Notes under the pieces: generated by a model | What the model was told of the DNA's origin: nothing | The model's database searches: none | Seen by the model: the letters and a program-made list of their open reading frames with translations, nothing else | Translations under genes and position numbers: made by a program | Assembly (NCBI GenBank): GCA_030760725.1 | Contig: JASWHV010000005.1 | Span: 86,744,622 to 86,808,621, forward strand | Length of the DNA: 64,000 nucleotides | Direction: 5' to 3' | DNA from: Neostapfia colusana | Lineage: Eukaryota > Streptophyta > Magnoliopsida > Poales > Poaceae | In this document: in pieces, positions 21,576 through 33,978 of the stretch | How positions within the stretch are numbered: position 1 is the stretch's first letter | Layout: the number at the start of each line of letters is the position of its first letter

Positions 21576-22829
21576 ATGGTACGCGCAGCGGTAAAACTGT
21601 TGCCTTGTGACCATGAGGTCACGGGTTCGAGTCCTGGAAACAGCCTCTTGCAGAAATGCAGGGAAAGGCTGCGTACAAAAGACCCAAGTGGGTCGGACCG
21701 TTCCCCGGACCCTGCGCAAGCGGAAGCTACATGCACCGGGCTGCCCTTCTGCAGTATGGTACGCACACATCCTCAAATGGAGATTGGAGGTTCAAGTCGA
21801 GGTAGGAATGACTCGACTTCATCACAAGAGCCATCGCCAACCGGATTGGCGGAAATTATGGCCAAAATGAATGAAACTCTCCAAACTCTAGTTCAGCAAG
21901 GCATAGATCGAGAAGCTCAACGTCACATGCCAACCCAGAGCACGTATCTGGATTTCTTGGCGACACAACCGCCGGTATTCTCTGAGGCGGCTGACCATTG
22001 TGAAGCAAATCACTGGTTGCGTGTCATTGAGTCCAAGTTTGGGTTTATCCGATGCGATGAATTATCGAATACTCGATATGCCGCTCAACAGCTTCACGGC
22101 TTTGCTGGAGCATGGTGGGCGGATTACCTTGCTGTCCAACCAGCAGGGCATCGTGTCACATGGGCGGAGTTCCAGGCTGCATTTCGTGCTCGTTTCATCC
22201 CTGCGGGCATAATGCAAACCAGCCTGGATGAATTCTGGAGTCTGAAGCAAGGGGACATGAGTGTTATTGAGTATGCGAAGGAATTCAATCGCTTAGCTCA
22301 ATATGTCCCTGACTATATGAAATCACCATCTTTGAAGGGTTATCATTTCTACCGAGGGCTGACCGCTAGGCTGCGATGTGAATTGGCTCAAGTTAGCCAA
22401 GAGAATTTTGATGAGTTTGTGAGCTGTGCTATCACTCAGGAATATTATTCCAACCTCTACCTCAAAGAAAAGAGGGAGAGGGACTCAGCACAGGATGAAG
22501 ACAATCACCTGCCTCAGAAGTATCGGTTGGTGATCCGTTCACCTTCTGGTCGGGAGATTCCACAAGAGGTGCAATCATTCTGGGAGTGTGACGACTCTTC
22601 TACTCCACAGATGTCTTATTCACCTCCACCGCAGCAGCAACATGTTTCTCTTGCACCTCAGTATCAACGAAGTGCACTAGAATACTATTTCCCTCAAGAG
22701 GTTGAATATGATCAAGATGATTTCTCAGCTGAACCAAGTGCTATCCCACTTCATATTGACAATGAGCCCAATGTCAATGCAGCAACTGAAACGAGCAGCA
22801 ACAATGTGTCTGCAGGTCCAGTTCCATAG
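21576..22829 (+). CDS. Element D gag (with SINE-encoded N-terminal extension)
   Basis: The first ATG now lies at 21576, inside the left SINE target duplication. The frame reads through the SINE (about 55 codons) into the original start MVRTHPQM at 21756. The capsid-like core includes EANHWLRVIESKFG, LHGFAGAWWADYL, FNRLAQYVPDYM and HFYRGLTARLR, close to the C gag core. The C-terminal part is Gln/Pro/Asp-rich, with no CX2CX4HX4C zinc knuckle visible. The frame ends at TAG 22827; pol resumes in the same frame 27 bp later at ATG 22857, so the TAG is either a natural gag-pol separator or a former CAG. Gag forms the virus-like particle that packages the RNA. Confidence 0.8.
   Translation: MVRAAVKLLPCDHEVTGSSPGNSLLQKCRERLRTKDPSGSDRSPDPAQAEATCTGLPFCSMVRTHPQMEIGGSSRGRNDSTSSQEPSPTGLAEIMAKMNETLQTLVQQGIDREAQRHMPTQSTYLDFLATQPPVFSEAADHCEANHWLRVIESKFGFIRCDELSNTRYAAQQLHGFAGAWWADYLAVQPAGHRVTWAEFQAAFRARFIPAGIMQTSLDEFWSLKQGDMSVIEYAKEFNRLAQYVPDYMKSPSLKGYHFYRGLTARLRCELAQVSQENFDEFVSCAITQEYYSNLYLKEKRERDSAQDEDNHLPQKYRLVIRSPSGREIPQEVQSFWECDDSSTPQMSYSPPPQQQHVSLAPQYQRSALEYYFPQEVEYDQDDFSAEPSAIPLHIDNEPNVNAATETSSNNVSAGPVP
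21585..21749 (+). mobile_element. Au-type tRNA-derived SINE
   Basis: The 165-bp insert starts GCAGCGGTAAAACTGTTGCC and ends CTGCCCTTC. It has a tRNA-like head with a clear B box (GGTTCGAGTCC, 21624-21634) and the Au-SINE body (GGGAAAGGCTGCGTACAA, GGACCCTGCGCA, CACCGGGCTGCCC). It is flanked by a perfect 15-bp target duplication TGCAGTATGGTACGC (21570-21584 and 21750-21764). Au SINEs are known from grasses and other angiosperms. The insertion is younger than element D. Confidence 0.9.
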
Positions 22830-22856
22830 AGCGATCTTGGGCAGCAAAGAAAAGCT

Positions 22857-25800
22857 ATGTCCAAAGTGGGGACAGTTAATTATGTGTCAGTCTATGATCT
22901 GCCAAAGGGAGGACCTGTTCTTGCCGGCAGGTTCACCTTAAATGACAAGCCGGTTGTCATTTTATTCGACTCTAGTGCGACACATAACTTCATTAGCAGG
23001 GCAACGGTGATCCGGGATCAGATCTCCACAACTGTCACAAAAGGTTCTTACCTTATTCATTCGCCAGGTGGAGACATATCAACTAATGAAGTCGTCTCTC
23101 GAGCACCACTCTGTTTGGGTGGAAACATTTATCCTACCACCCTCATCATTCTCGAAGACCAAGGAATCAATGCCATATTGGGAATATCATGGTTGACCTT
23201 CCATAAGGCTATTCTGGACATCGAGAACAGGAGTGTTCACTTGGACTCTCCACTTCACGGACGTCAAACATTGTATCTCGGCGAAGCGGTTTCCAAAGAC
23301 CCAGAAGTATGTAATGCCGAGGCGTGCAAGTTAGAAGACATTCCGGTAGTCTGTGAATATCCGGACGTGTTTCGCAAAGATCTTCCAGGCCTACCACCTG
23401 AGCGCGAGGTGGAGTTCAAAATAGAGTTGATACCGGGAACCACGCCGATCTCTCGGAGACCATACAAAATGGCTCCGAGTGAGTTAGCAGAATTGAAGGA
23501 GCAACTGAAGGATCTGATGGACAAGGGGTTTATTCGTCCATGTTCATCACCATGGGGTTGCTCAGCTTTATTTGTGAAGAAGAAGGATGAGACGCTGAGG
23601 CTATGCGTCGATTATCGTCCTTTAAATGCTGTGACAATAAAGAACAAGTATCCACTACCAAGAATTGATATCCTCTTTGATCAGCTAGTGGGTGCTAAAG
23701 TCTTCTCTAAGATGGACTTAAGGTCGGAGTATCATCAAATCAAGATCCGGGCGGAAGATATCCCGAAAACAGCATTCTTGACAAGATATGGACTCTATGA
23801 GTATCTTGTCATGTCATTTGGGTTGACCAATGCTCCGGCTCACTTTATGTATCTTATGAACTCGTTGTTCATGCCGGAGCTGGATCAGTTCGTCGTGGTA
23901 TTCATCGACGACATCTTGGTCTATTCCAAATATGAAGAGGAACACGCTAAACATTTGCATATTGTGCTCCAACGACTGAGAGATCACAAGCTCTATGCAA
24001 AGTGTAGTAAATGTGAATTGTGGATCAACCAAGTGCCATTTCTTGGGCACATTATTTCAGCAGAAGGCATTGTTGTTGATCCAAGCAAGATTGAGCAAGT
24101 GCTGAAGTGGAAGTCTGCAACATCAGTCCATTAAGTTCGTAGGTTCTTGGCTTTGGCGGGATATTATCGGAGGTTCATCCCGAGCTTCTCAAAAATCTCC
24201 AAACCTATGACGGAGCTACATAAGAAAGGCATCAAGTATGATTGGAGCAATCCATGTGAGGAAGCTTTTCAAGCGTTGGTGAAACACCTCACAACAGCCC
24301 TGGTTCTAGCCCAACCGGATACAACCAAGCCTTTTGTTGTTTATTGTGATGCATCCAGCGTTGGGCTTGGTTGTGTACTCATGCAAGGAGGACGTGTGGT
24401 CGCATATGGATCACGGCAATTACGGAATCATGAGCAACATTATCCAACTCATGATCTCGAGCTTGCTGCCGTGGTACTAGCTTTGAAGATGTGGAGACAT
24501 TACCTGTTGGGAAATCTGGTTCATCTCTACACCGACCACAAAAGCTTGAAGTACATATTCACTCAAAAGGAGTTGAATATGCGACAACGGCGATGGTTGG
24601 AGCTGATCAAGGACTATAAGATTGAAATTCATTATCATCCGGGCAAGGCAAATGTGGTTGCCGATGCACTCAGCCGGAAGTCTCATATTCATAACCTGAC
24701 CATTACGCCGATAGAAGAGGAAGAACCAAGTCTCTACTTGGTTCCATATGGAGCTCTACATAATCTAGCTCTCATACCCACAATAAGAGAGGAGGTTATG
24801 AAAGCTCAAAAGAAAGACAAGGGCATGGCTCATATCAAAAGGAGGTTGAAGAACGGGGAGATGAAATGTTTCCGGTTAGATGATGAAGATACCTTGTGGT
24901 TCAAGGACCGGATAGTCGTACCTCGTGATATGAGGCTGCGGAAGAAAATTTTGGATGAGGTTCACTTATCCAAATTTTCTATTCATCCTGGTAGCAATAA
25001 AATGTACCAAGACCTCCGGAAGAAGTTTTGGTGGACACGTATGAAACGTGAAGTTGCAAAATACGTTTTAGAATGTGATACGTGTCGAAGAGTTAAGGCC
25101 GACCATGTGGAGAAGTCGGGTCTGCTGCAACTGCTACAAATACCGGCATGGAAGTGGGAAGACTTGAGTATGGATTTCATCGTTGGGTTGCCGATGACCT
25201 CCCACCACCATGACTCGATTTGGGTAATCGTTGATCGATTAACCAAATCGGCACGTTTCATTCCGGTGCATACCAACTACAGCGCCAAGCAGTATGCGGA
25301 GTTGTACATAGCACGAATCTTATGCTTGCATGGAGTTCCCCGTACCATTGTCTCCGACAGAGGATCGCTGTTCGTATCCCGCTTCTGGGAACAGCTACAC
25401 ACATCCTTGGGAACTAAATTGATTCGAAGCTCCGCGTATCACCCTCAAACCGATGGACAAACTGAGAGGGTGAATCAAATACTTGAAGATATGCTGAGAG
25501 CATGTGTCATCCATCACGGTAAGAGCTGGGATGATCACTTACCGTTGGCAGAGTTCTCATATAACAACGGGTATCAATCAAGTATCAAAATGGCGCCTTA
25601 TGAAGCTCTCTACGGCCAGAAGTGCCGCACACCCTTGAACTGGTGTGAATCTGGCGAGAGGGTAACTTACGGGATTGATCTCGTAAGTGAAGCTGAAGAG
25701 CGGGTAAGGCTTATTCAAGCAAATCTGAAAGCCGCTCAATCCAGGCAAAAGAGCTATGCGGATAAGAGACGTCGTCCTTTGAACCTTCAAGTTGGAGACC

Positions 25801-26219
25801 ACATATACCTCCGCGTATCTCCTATGAAGGGCATTCACCGATTCGGAGTGAAAGGGAAATTAGCTCCACGTTTTATCGGTCCCTTCGCCATCACTGAAAG
25901 GTGTGGACCCGTGGCATACCGTTTGGAGCTGCCGGCAGCCTTAGCCGGAGTGCATAACGTCTTCCACATATCCCAATTGCGGAAGTGTTTGAAAGTTCCA
26001 ACGGAGATTCTCACGGGAGACATAGCAGATTTGAAGCCGGACCTTACGTATGTTGAGTATCCAACCCGGATAATTGATGAAAAGACTCGCGAAACCAGAA
26101 ATCGGACGCTGCGATTTTTCAAGGTGCTATGGGAAAATCACACGTCCGATGAAGCTACATTGGAAAGCGAGGAGTATTTGCAGCGCAATCATCCGGAGTT
26201 GTTAGAGGCTTATACTTAG
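22857..26219 (+). pseudogene. Element D pol, full length, one nonsense codon
   Basis: One frame holds protease, RT, RNase H, integrase and chromodomain. The protease motif is LFDSSATHNF, with Ser for the Gly of DSG. RT keeps FIDDILVYSK but has RSEYHQ where the family has RSGYHQ. A TAA at 24132-24134 (GAA in C: SVHEVRS) is the only stop between the end of RT and RNase H (VVYCDASSVGLG, LYTDHKSLKYIF). The integrase has its zinc finger and D, D, E (SMDFIVGLP, IVSDRGSLF, GQTERVNQI). The C-terminus is a chromodomain (YVEYPTRIID to EEYLQRNHPELL), used by chromoviruses to target chromatin. Best-preserved pol in the window. Confidence 0.9.
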
Positions 26220-26271
26220 TAGTTGCCCTCTCCACTTTGTCCTTAATCATGAATCTCGGGACGAGATTCTT

Positions 26272-26285
26272 TTAAGGGGGAGGAA
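26272..26285 (+). other. Polypurine tract of element D
   Basis: TTAAGGGGGAGGAA ends directly at the 3' LTR start (26286), as in element C. Confidence 0.8.
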
Positions 26286-29200
26286 TGTAAAAGTCCCAAA
26301 ACTTGTAAATAGAAAACTTGAGCTATGAATAAAGTTGAGTTTATGTACAAGAAATGGGACATGCAAAAACTTTGGTGTTCTCATGAAAGTGTTGGCATGT
26401 GCAATAAAACCTGGAATTCAGTTTGAATTTAGAGGTGCACTTCAGAAAGAAGAAGGCATTTCAAAAGAGGAAATTCAAACTGTTGTTTGAGAAGTGGGAT
26501 TTGCAATGGCCAACTCAAAGATCAGAGGACATATTTGAATTCCTCAGGTCTAAATTATGAAGGAGGCAAATTTTGAGCAAATTTGGAGGTGCCTTGATAT
26601 GATTATCAAAGGAACTTGTAAATTTCATCCAAATTTGAATTTAAACTCAAAACTGAGGAACAACTTGTCAAATTGCCAAATGACTTTGGATTTGAGTTCC
26701 TCAGAGCTGAAGTTTACAATGTGCCAAAAATTGGGATATTTAGGAGAGGAGGTGAGTGGGACCCAATTGTCATTGAGGAGAGGGGGAAGACTTAGCACAT
26801 ATACAACACTTTCCCTGTTCAGACTCACTCAACCGGTTCTCTGTTTTACGCTCGAAGGCGCTGAAGCACCGAGCGCAGCACGCGCGTGCCACCGGGGCAG
26901 TGCTGCCGCCAGCTCCCGAGCAGCTCCAGAGGCGGTTTTCCCTCGCCCTTATCGATCCCACCGAGTGAGTGTCGCCCCACACAGCCACCCCCACCCCCAC
27001 TGACGCCATCACGGGTTTTTCCTCGCCGAGTGACTCCCACGCGGAAGAAGTCACGCAGCTCATCGACGCCTAGCCACCCCGACGAGGCACCCGCCGTGCT
27101 GAGCCTCTCCGCAGCGTCGCCAGACCTCACTGAGCGTGGCCGACGAAAGAAACCGGAGCAAACCCCACGGAAACCCCGACAGCGAGCTCATTTCTCCTCC
27201 ACAGCGCCGAAGAGAGCCGCCGCGACAAGATCACGTCGCCCGGCCACCACAGAGCATCTCCGCTCCAGTTGCAAAAGCAAAAAGGTTCGCCTATGCCTCT
27301 GCTCACTTCACCGCAACTCCGGCGGCCTGTCTTGGACGGTGCTCGCCGGAATTTCAATTCTTCCGACGACATACGATAATAACCGAGGGTAGAAACTTGG
27401 CAAATTCATCGCACACGTCAAACTACTCATCACACAACGTAGCATACATCTTCCAGACCTCCGCGCGCGTTCATAGGATTAAGAACCACCGAGAACCGTC
27501 GAGCAGAGCCGCTGTTCATCGAGTTTTTTTATTTTTGCCGGATTTTTACCTAGCCCGATGGAGAGGTCATATTTCCAGCGAGTTCCAGCGAGATCGGCGG
27601 TTGGGTCCGTGTTCTCCTCGGTGCAGTGGTGCTGTACGCGCAAATGGCTACGTGTTTGGTGTAGTATAACGCCCTAGCGACATCGCCGGAGTGGCCACCG
27701 ACGCTGTCGCTGTTGCACTTAGGTTTCCGGCCACCTTCGATCGGAGGTAAGGCCGGCAACGTGTTCCTCACGCAAAAACATGCAGTGGCGGCGAAAATCA
27801 ACAAGTTCCGAGGACCGGAACCCCTTCCCGGCGAGGTCTCCGGCGAGGCCGTCGGCGGGGTCGCGTGGGAGCCGGAGGAAGATGAAGACGGGGGCTGGCC
27901 CACGCGTCAGTCTCTGTTGCGAGGGGGTGGGATTTTCTGTGGCCTTGGATCAGTCTGTGACAACGCAGGGATGGGTCTGTGGCCCCTTGTGGCTTAGCTC
28001 CGGCAACCGACACGTGTAGAAGGGACCCACCATCAGAATTTGAACATTTCCCGAATTAATTCAAATCTCAGATTTAGTTCAAACTTTAGAACCTCATAAC
28101 TTTTGCTAGGAAGCTCCAAATGTAGTGATTCAAATTGGGTTGGATTCAGGATGAAAAACTCTATCCAAATATGCAACCCAATTTGTATGAAAATTAATAG
28201 AAAATTCTGGAAAATTCTTTAAAGCTTTTCAGCAAACGAATTTTAGGGGGAGTTTGGTTCATCCAAAAATCCCCAAATTTTGCCAGAATATTCTTTAGGA
28301 TATTAGAGACTCCTGTAAAAGTTTCAGCTCATTTGGAGTTGATTTAGATAAGGTAATTCGATTTCAAGTTTCTCTATTCAAATGAATACAGAAACATTTT
28401 CAGAGAATTTCCAAAACTTGGAAATTCAGTTCTAGCCATTCCTTAGCTCCAAAAACCCTAGGAAAATTCAGGCATACTCTCTGATCTATGTATGGAATTG
28501 TAGTTCACTTGAATTTGCATGAAAGTGCAAATTTATTCAGAATTAATTCCTCTTTGCCTAAATGCTTGGGGAATTGTTCTGGGTGATCCACTTGGTGAAA
28601 TATTCTGAATTTTGGTCCAGAGGACTTTCTTGTGAGAAGGAACTCACAAGGAAATTTCCAGCTCCACTGGAGCCTTGGATCAGTAGTGTTCTGTTCAACC
28701 ATTAGTTGATCCCCACCCAAGTGATGAAACCCCACTCATCACTTGATCTTAGTACTTTAACACAAACCCAAACCACTAGCACCAGTGTCATTTTGAATTC
28801 TTGAACAGAGTTCCAGTTTTAAACTTGTCTTTAGAACTTGTTAGCAAGTTTTAAAATTAAATATATATGCATGTTCATAACGTGTAGTGATAAAACGTGG
28901 AAAGTGAAGAAGGAGAAGTTGAGCTTGGATCAAGGAGAAAGAAGGGCAGGAGTTGAACTTCAAGACATCAGCAACTAACCCCATATTATCTGACTCTTGT
29001 CACCTGCAAAACTAAGGCAAGCCCCGGTTTGCACTTAAGTTGTTTTTAAAGTTTTTACTTTGTTCACTACTATGGGTCAAAGTTTGTATGTGCATTAGGT
29101 CAGGGATGTTTTATACCCCACTTGTATAACCAAAGATGAACCCTGAGGTCAAGGGTAGAGTTGTGTCATCGCTGTAGAATAAGGCCAGGCTAATTAGACT

Positions 29201-30414
29201 AGGGCTTTCGGTAGAAGACAAGTAGTTGGAATCTACTCGCGAGCTATAGTTCAGAATATCATAAGTGTGGTTGGGGAAGGAAGCAAACTAAAGTTTACAT
29301 TCCTAAAGATGAGACAGGGCAGAGGGGTTAGGCAGCGACAAGTCGAGGTCTTGGTCGAGTAGCTCTGCCTGTGTCGGTTAAGGACCGATGCGTGTGCCGC
29401 ATCCAGGAGCAAGTGTTGAGTTGTGTACCGGATGCTTACTGATATATGGGAACCAGGAAACCGATGTACCAGGTTCACTAGGTTGTAGAGGCATACCACA
29501 TCGTCTCGTTAGACCTATGAGCCCAAGGCGGCGCGACCGGCTCTACAGTCTAGTGTCCTGAGAAAGGTTGCCACATACGACGTAATGAAGGACGCCAGAG
29601 TTGGGTCTTCAGAGGCGGGCGTATGTGTCGAGTTATCCGGGTAGTGTTTGATTCGAATCACCATCCCTCGCGGTTATTGAGTACCGCTTGCTCCCATGTT
29701 GTGACGTAGTAATCAACTTGTATGGAAACAGTTTGCAAAAGTATAATTGCTGTTATGATTATGTTAAGTTGCATGAAAACCCTGTTTGAAGTAGAGATAG
29801 AGCTAACTAAAGTTATTTTCTACCTTGGGGCAAGTAACATTGGAATGAAGCATTTCTTGTTTGATTGTGGAGCTCCAATGTTGCTGGGCGCAAGGTCACT
29901 ACTATAATGGCTAAAATGTGAAAGTTAAGGATGAACTCATGGGCGAGTCTTTTCGCAAATGACAGGCTTAAGTCATTGGTTACGTAGAGTTTCATGTCTT
30001 AGGAGAGACGGTTAAGCCTTGCTGAGCCTTTGTGCTCACTCTTGCTATATAAGTGGTTTTGCAGGTAAACTTCGACGCTATAAAGAAGGTTGTCCGGTGA
30101 GACTCGGAAATTTCCGAGGCATGTCACACTTGGAGAACCTAGCCGCTGCCATGTCTTGGTGTTGCTAGCGAGAGGAGTCCGCAGGCTGGACCTCTCTCCA
30201 GTGCTTCTCAGATATTCGACGTGAGATGTCATAGACTTCCGCTGTAGCTATTTTATGTAAAGTATTTACAAAGAACAATTGTAAGCTTCCTCTCTTGATT
30301 TATGTAATACAGTGTTCCTTATATGTGTGCTGTTCGGTGCCGCATAACACGGCACCACCCAATGCGATCCCCGGGCGAGGCGGCACGGCCCCGTGATCGG
30401 GACCGGGCCCCTCA
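26286..30414 (+). repeat. 3' LTR of element D
   Basis: TGTAAAAGTCCCAAAAC to GGGCCCCTCA, collinear with the 5' LTR throughout. Differences are scattered substitutions and small indels, for example a short insertion near 28180. It is followed by the TSD TTGGA and the rest of the C LTR. Confidence 0.95.
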
Positions 30415-33400
30415 TTGGACTTCATCTTGCCGGCGGATAAATTTGCATGAATTCAAAACTGAATTTGAATTTTCAAATTCAAATGGCCAGCAAATTTAGT
30501 CAAACCAGTTTCAAATTTAGGAAATCAAATTCAAACAATGACTTGGAGGCTAAGTCTCTCATTCAATTGTGAGTAGCTTGGATCCTTTTAGTGAAAACAG
30601 AAATGAAAAATTGGAAAAGAAAATAGAGGGGGAAGGACCCACTGATCACTGACTGTGCTCAGAGGGAAACCGACTCGGTGGCCGTCGGTCAGCCGCCGGG
30701 GCTGTTGCCGCCTCACGGCCTTGCTCGCGCACATGCCAGCACTTGTTTGGATCAGCTCGTGCCCCCTCCCGATCACCACGTACACGGCACAAACGGATTT
30801 CGCTAGCCTCCCGCACCTTCGCCGCTCTGCTCAGCTCCCGCGCGCGTGAAAACCGGCAGCGGCAACCGCACCTTCGAGCCTCGGCGCACTCCAGTGCCAA
30901 TCATCGATTGCCCGTGGTCTCTGCAGCAAAAAGGAGCGCCAAGGTGTCCTCTAGCGGTTCCCCATGCTACACCAGCGAGATGCACTCGTTTGCGTGCTGT
31001 TTAAGCCGTCGAAGTCAAGAAACCGGAAGGAACTGGCGGAGCTGTGCTTCGGCTCACCGTCGACAGCCCAATCTGGCCATCTTCCCCGACCACGTGCTAC
31101 ACAAGAAAGGTGCGTGGGGATCCTTAGATGGTGTAGCTGCAAACCATTCGGCAAATAATCCATCGGGTAGAAAGAATTTTAGAAAGTCCCGAACCCTAGT
31201 GCAACGGACCGAGTTCGGCAAAAACCAAAAATTCGGCTTACACGTTGAATCAATGGTCAAGCCAGCTCACAAGTAGCTTCTACACCTCCTAGCATCCCTC
31301 CTCGAGGAAGAACTGAGCACAACCATCGAGAAATGGCCGAGTTATAGCAGTTTCCATAGCCGCCGGTGCAAACACGGCTCGGGTCGCCGTCGAGAGTGGG
31401 TTTGCAGGCATTTTTAGCTTCCGAGGCTGCTCACGTCGGGTTCCTCATGACCCACTGGTGCTCCCCAAGCAATCCGTGACTCTTTTTATGCCTCAAAGAG
31501 TGAGAACGACCTCGCCGGAGCTCTAACCTCCACGGTTGACGTTGCACGGCCATTTCCGGTCACCACCGGCGAGCTCCGACCCCCGAGGCAAGCTCCACGT
31601 CGCGAGTTAGGGCTAGGCGGCCAGTTCTAGCGCTGGGGGCGGTTGGGAAGTCACTTCCGGGGAACCTCACCAGAGTGTGCCGCCGCCAAACACTCGGGCG
31701 CGCGCGAGGGAAAGAAGGCGGGTGGTGGGGCCCACCCGCAGAGTTTAAACATTTTGGGATTTTCCAGTTTATTTCAAACTTCAAATGCATATAACTTTTG
31801 CTAGGAAGCTCCAAAATTAGTGAACAAAATTTTGCTGAATTCAGTTTTTGAATACTTTCCAGCAACACAAATTTTAGCTCATGAAACTTAATGGTTTTCC
31901 AGAATTAATTCCCTAAATTTATAATGTTAGGAATTTTATCTGGAGATTTACTTTATGAAAAAATCTGAAATTTGGCTTGGAGTTTCAATGAAAAATATTT
32001 AAGTCACAGTAAAAGTTTCAGACCCATCCAAGTTACGTTAGTCACCCTAATGGTGTGATTAAGTGAACTGCCCAGAGAAAATAGAAAAATGTACAGAAAC
32101 ATTTTTCAGATTTTCTCAAATCTTGTATAGGGCATAACTTCATCTAGAATTCTTCAAATGACATGAAACCAATTCCATTAGAACCATCTCAAATTCTAGT
32201 TTCCAGAAAGTAATGGTTGGAACCATGAAAACTCCTGGAATTCCTTAGAGGCTCTACTAATGAACAAATAGGCTTTAATCTGTACAAAGCTCAAATGAAC
32301 TTTGTTTCAAATGAAACTTGGTCAAGACTCTGGTTAGGACCCTACCAAGCCACCATAAAAATTTCAGAACCAAAGGGGAGGGCTAGCTAGAGTTATAGTC
32401 TTTACATATTCAATTTCAAACGTTGCATTTAAATTGACATATAGCATATGGCTTACGTGTAGTCGCTGAAGGCGAGGAAACTCCGGAGGTGCTCGATTTC
32501 CTTATTCCGGACGAAGCCCTAACCACTGACCAGCAGCAACAAGGCAAGCCCCGGTTTACATTAAACCATTTTACAAAGTTTTGTTTTGTTATATACTTGG
32601 TATGAGGTTTATAGATGTGCATTAGGTGTAGGGTGGATGTAACCCAAGTTCATAACCAGAATCTTCCTATAAGAGTGAGGGTAGTGTCTAAGGCCTCGAG
32701 TAGACAGGCTATGCTTAATGATTCATAGAACTCCAGTACAAGTCGAGTAGTTGGAATCTACTCGCGAGTTAGGCTTGGGACACACGGGATTGGTTCCAGG
32801 GATGTGAGATCACTTTAGTAATGAAAATGAGACTAGGCATGGGCTAGGGCGCAGCAATAGGAAGTCTTGTGCGCAGCCCTTTCCATATCGATTGAGCATC
32901 GATCTGTGTGCGGCCCATGCTGATCAAGTTTGAACGTACCAAAGGCATATCGGATATATGGGCCCCGGTAAACCGATGTATACTAAAGCTCCGGGCGTTG
33001 AGGCATAACGCACCGATTTATAGGTGTAGGTTGAGGACAGGAAGGTGGAAATCCGCTAACGGGCATAGAGAGATGCTCCGTGTAGGGAACCTCCTGCCCG
33101 TTTCGGTGTGACAGGTTCGATGTTTGGGCTGTTGGGTGAAAGGTTGTCCCGTACGACATCGAATGAGCGTGCTGTGCAGCTCCACCGGTGGGCGTACGTG
33201 ACGTGCTCTTCGGGTGTCCCTGCAGGTGTATATCAAGTCGATTCGCCGTCCCTCAAGGTGATGAGTACCACTTGGTCACTGAGTCGTGACGTAGGTTAAT
33301 ATATGAAATGTGATGATTCGATATTGCCGTTATGATAAAAATTGAATTGCTACATGTGTGCCACCAAATATTGCTCAGTAAATTTCATATTCATGAACTG

Positions 33401-33922
33401 TTAACTTGTGGCTAAATGATGAACTAAGGATGAACTTGTAGGCGTGTTCGTTTTCTGAAATTTACCATCCCATGTTCGTGTAAACTACATGTAGAGTTTC
33501 ATGCTTAGGTGAGTCGGTTAAGTCTTGTTGAGCCATCGTGCTCATGGTTGCTGCTTAAGTGTTTTTCAGGTGAATCCCACGGACTCGGGTTACGAGTCCA
33601 CCGGCGAGGGCTACCATCCGTCAGGGACCACGGCTGAGTGGGAGCCGTACACGCCGCTCTGAGCCTAGGAGTGCAGCTACTGTGGGTTGCCCTAGGGCTG
33701 GGCAACCAACTTTTGCTAGATAGGTGGTGTGAGTTGTATAAACTTAGCTTCCACTTTTGTAATCCAAATACTAGTTTGTAACTGAAGTCTTGTACTAGTT
33801 TGTACATATTCAGTTGGTTTTCTATGTAATACAATGTCATTCTTATGATGTGTGCTGTCGGGTGTCGCATCGTGCGGCACCACCCTCTGCGATCCTGGAT
33901 GAGCGGATTCCGGTTCGCCACA
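30415..33922 (+). repeat. Second LTR of element C, right piece
   Basis: It resumes at CATTGGACTTCATC exactly where 15893 stopped and runs to GCCACA (33922). It carries two blocks deleted from the 5' LTR (31158-31405 and about 31740-32925), so it shows the fuller LTR, about 3.9 kb in total. It ends with the same hairpin and LTR terminus as 9029. Confidence 0.9.
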
Positions 33923-33978
33923 GGCTGGTATCAGAGCAGCATTGGGGATAGCACACTAATGAAGGACTGTATTACGGG
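33923..33978 (+). other. PBS and internal start of a further C unit
   Basis: Instead of flanking DNA, the LTR is followed by CTGGTATCAGAGCAGCATTG and the sequence of the C 5' internal region (compare 9030-9085), then breaks off at about 33978 in CGGG and continues with LTR E3. This is a PBS after the distal LTR, hence the start of another internal region that has been deleted. Confidence 0.8.

Larger units (their letters stand above)
15894..30414 (+). mobile_element. Element D: nearly complete Tekay-like chromovirus, 14.5 kb
   Basis: Complete ends: LTRs at 15894-20028 (4135 bp) and 26286-30414 (4129 bp), both TGTAAAAGTCCC to CCTCA, PBS, leader, gag, pol with chromodomain, and polypurine tract. 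The TSD TTGGA is at 15889-15893 and 30415-30419. In a 240-bp stretch compared by hand (16741 onward against 27130 onward) I count three differences, so the insertion is relatively young. A SINE sits at the gag start. pol is broken by one in-frame TAA (24132), and a TAG separates gag from pol. It is inserted in the second LTR of element C. Confidence 0.95.
6310..33978 (+). mobile_element. Element C: Tekay-like chromovirus, interrupted by D, right end deleted
   Basis: Structure: 5' LTR (6310-9029), PBS, hairpin-rich leader, gag, pol with a degenerate chromodomain, polypurine tract, second LTR (15488-15893 and 30415-33922). Element D is inserted in the second LTR. That LTR is followed by a PBS and about 40 bp of 5' internal sequence instead of a TSD, so the copy once continued LTR-internal-LTR-internal. 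The host LTR E3 resumes at 33979 with about 540 bp missing. Many stops and frameshifts make C non-autonomous. RT, integrase and chromodomain order place it with Tekay/Del chromoviruses. Confidence 0.85.

Noticed and set aside
30743..31276. 177-codon ORF on the plus strand in the C LTR, with minus-strand counterparts
   Set aside because: It lies in the GC-rich part of an LTR, the 5' LTR copy (7438-7701) does not keep the same product, and no domain is recognisable.
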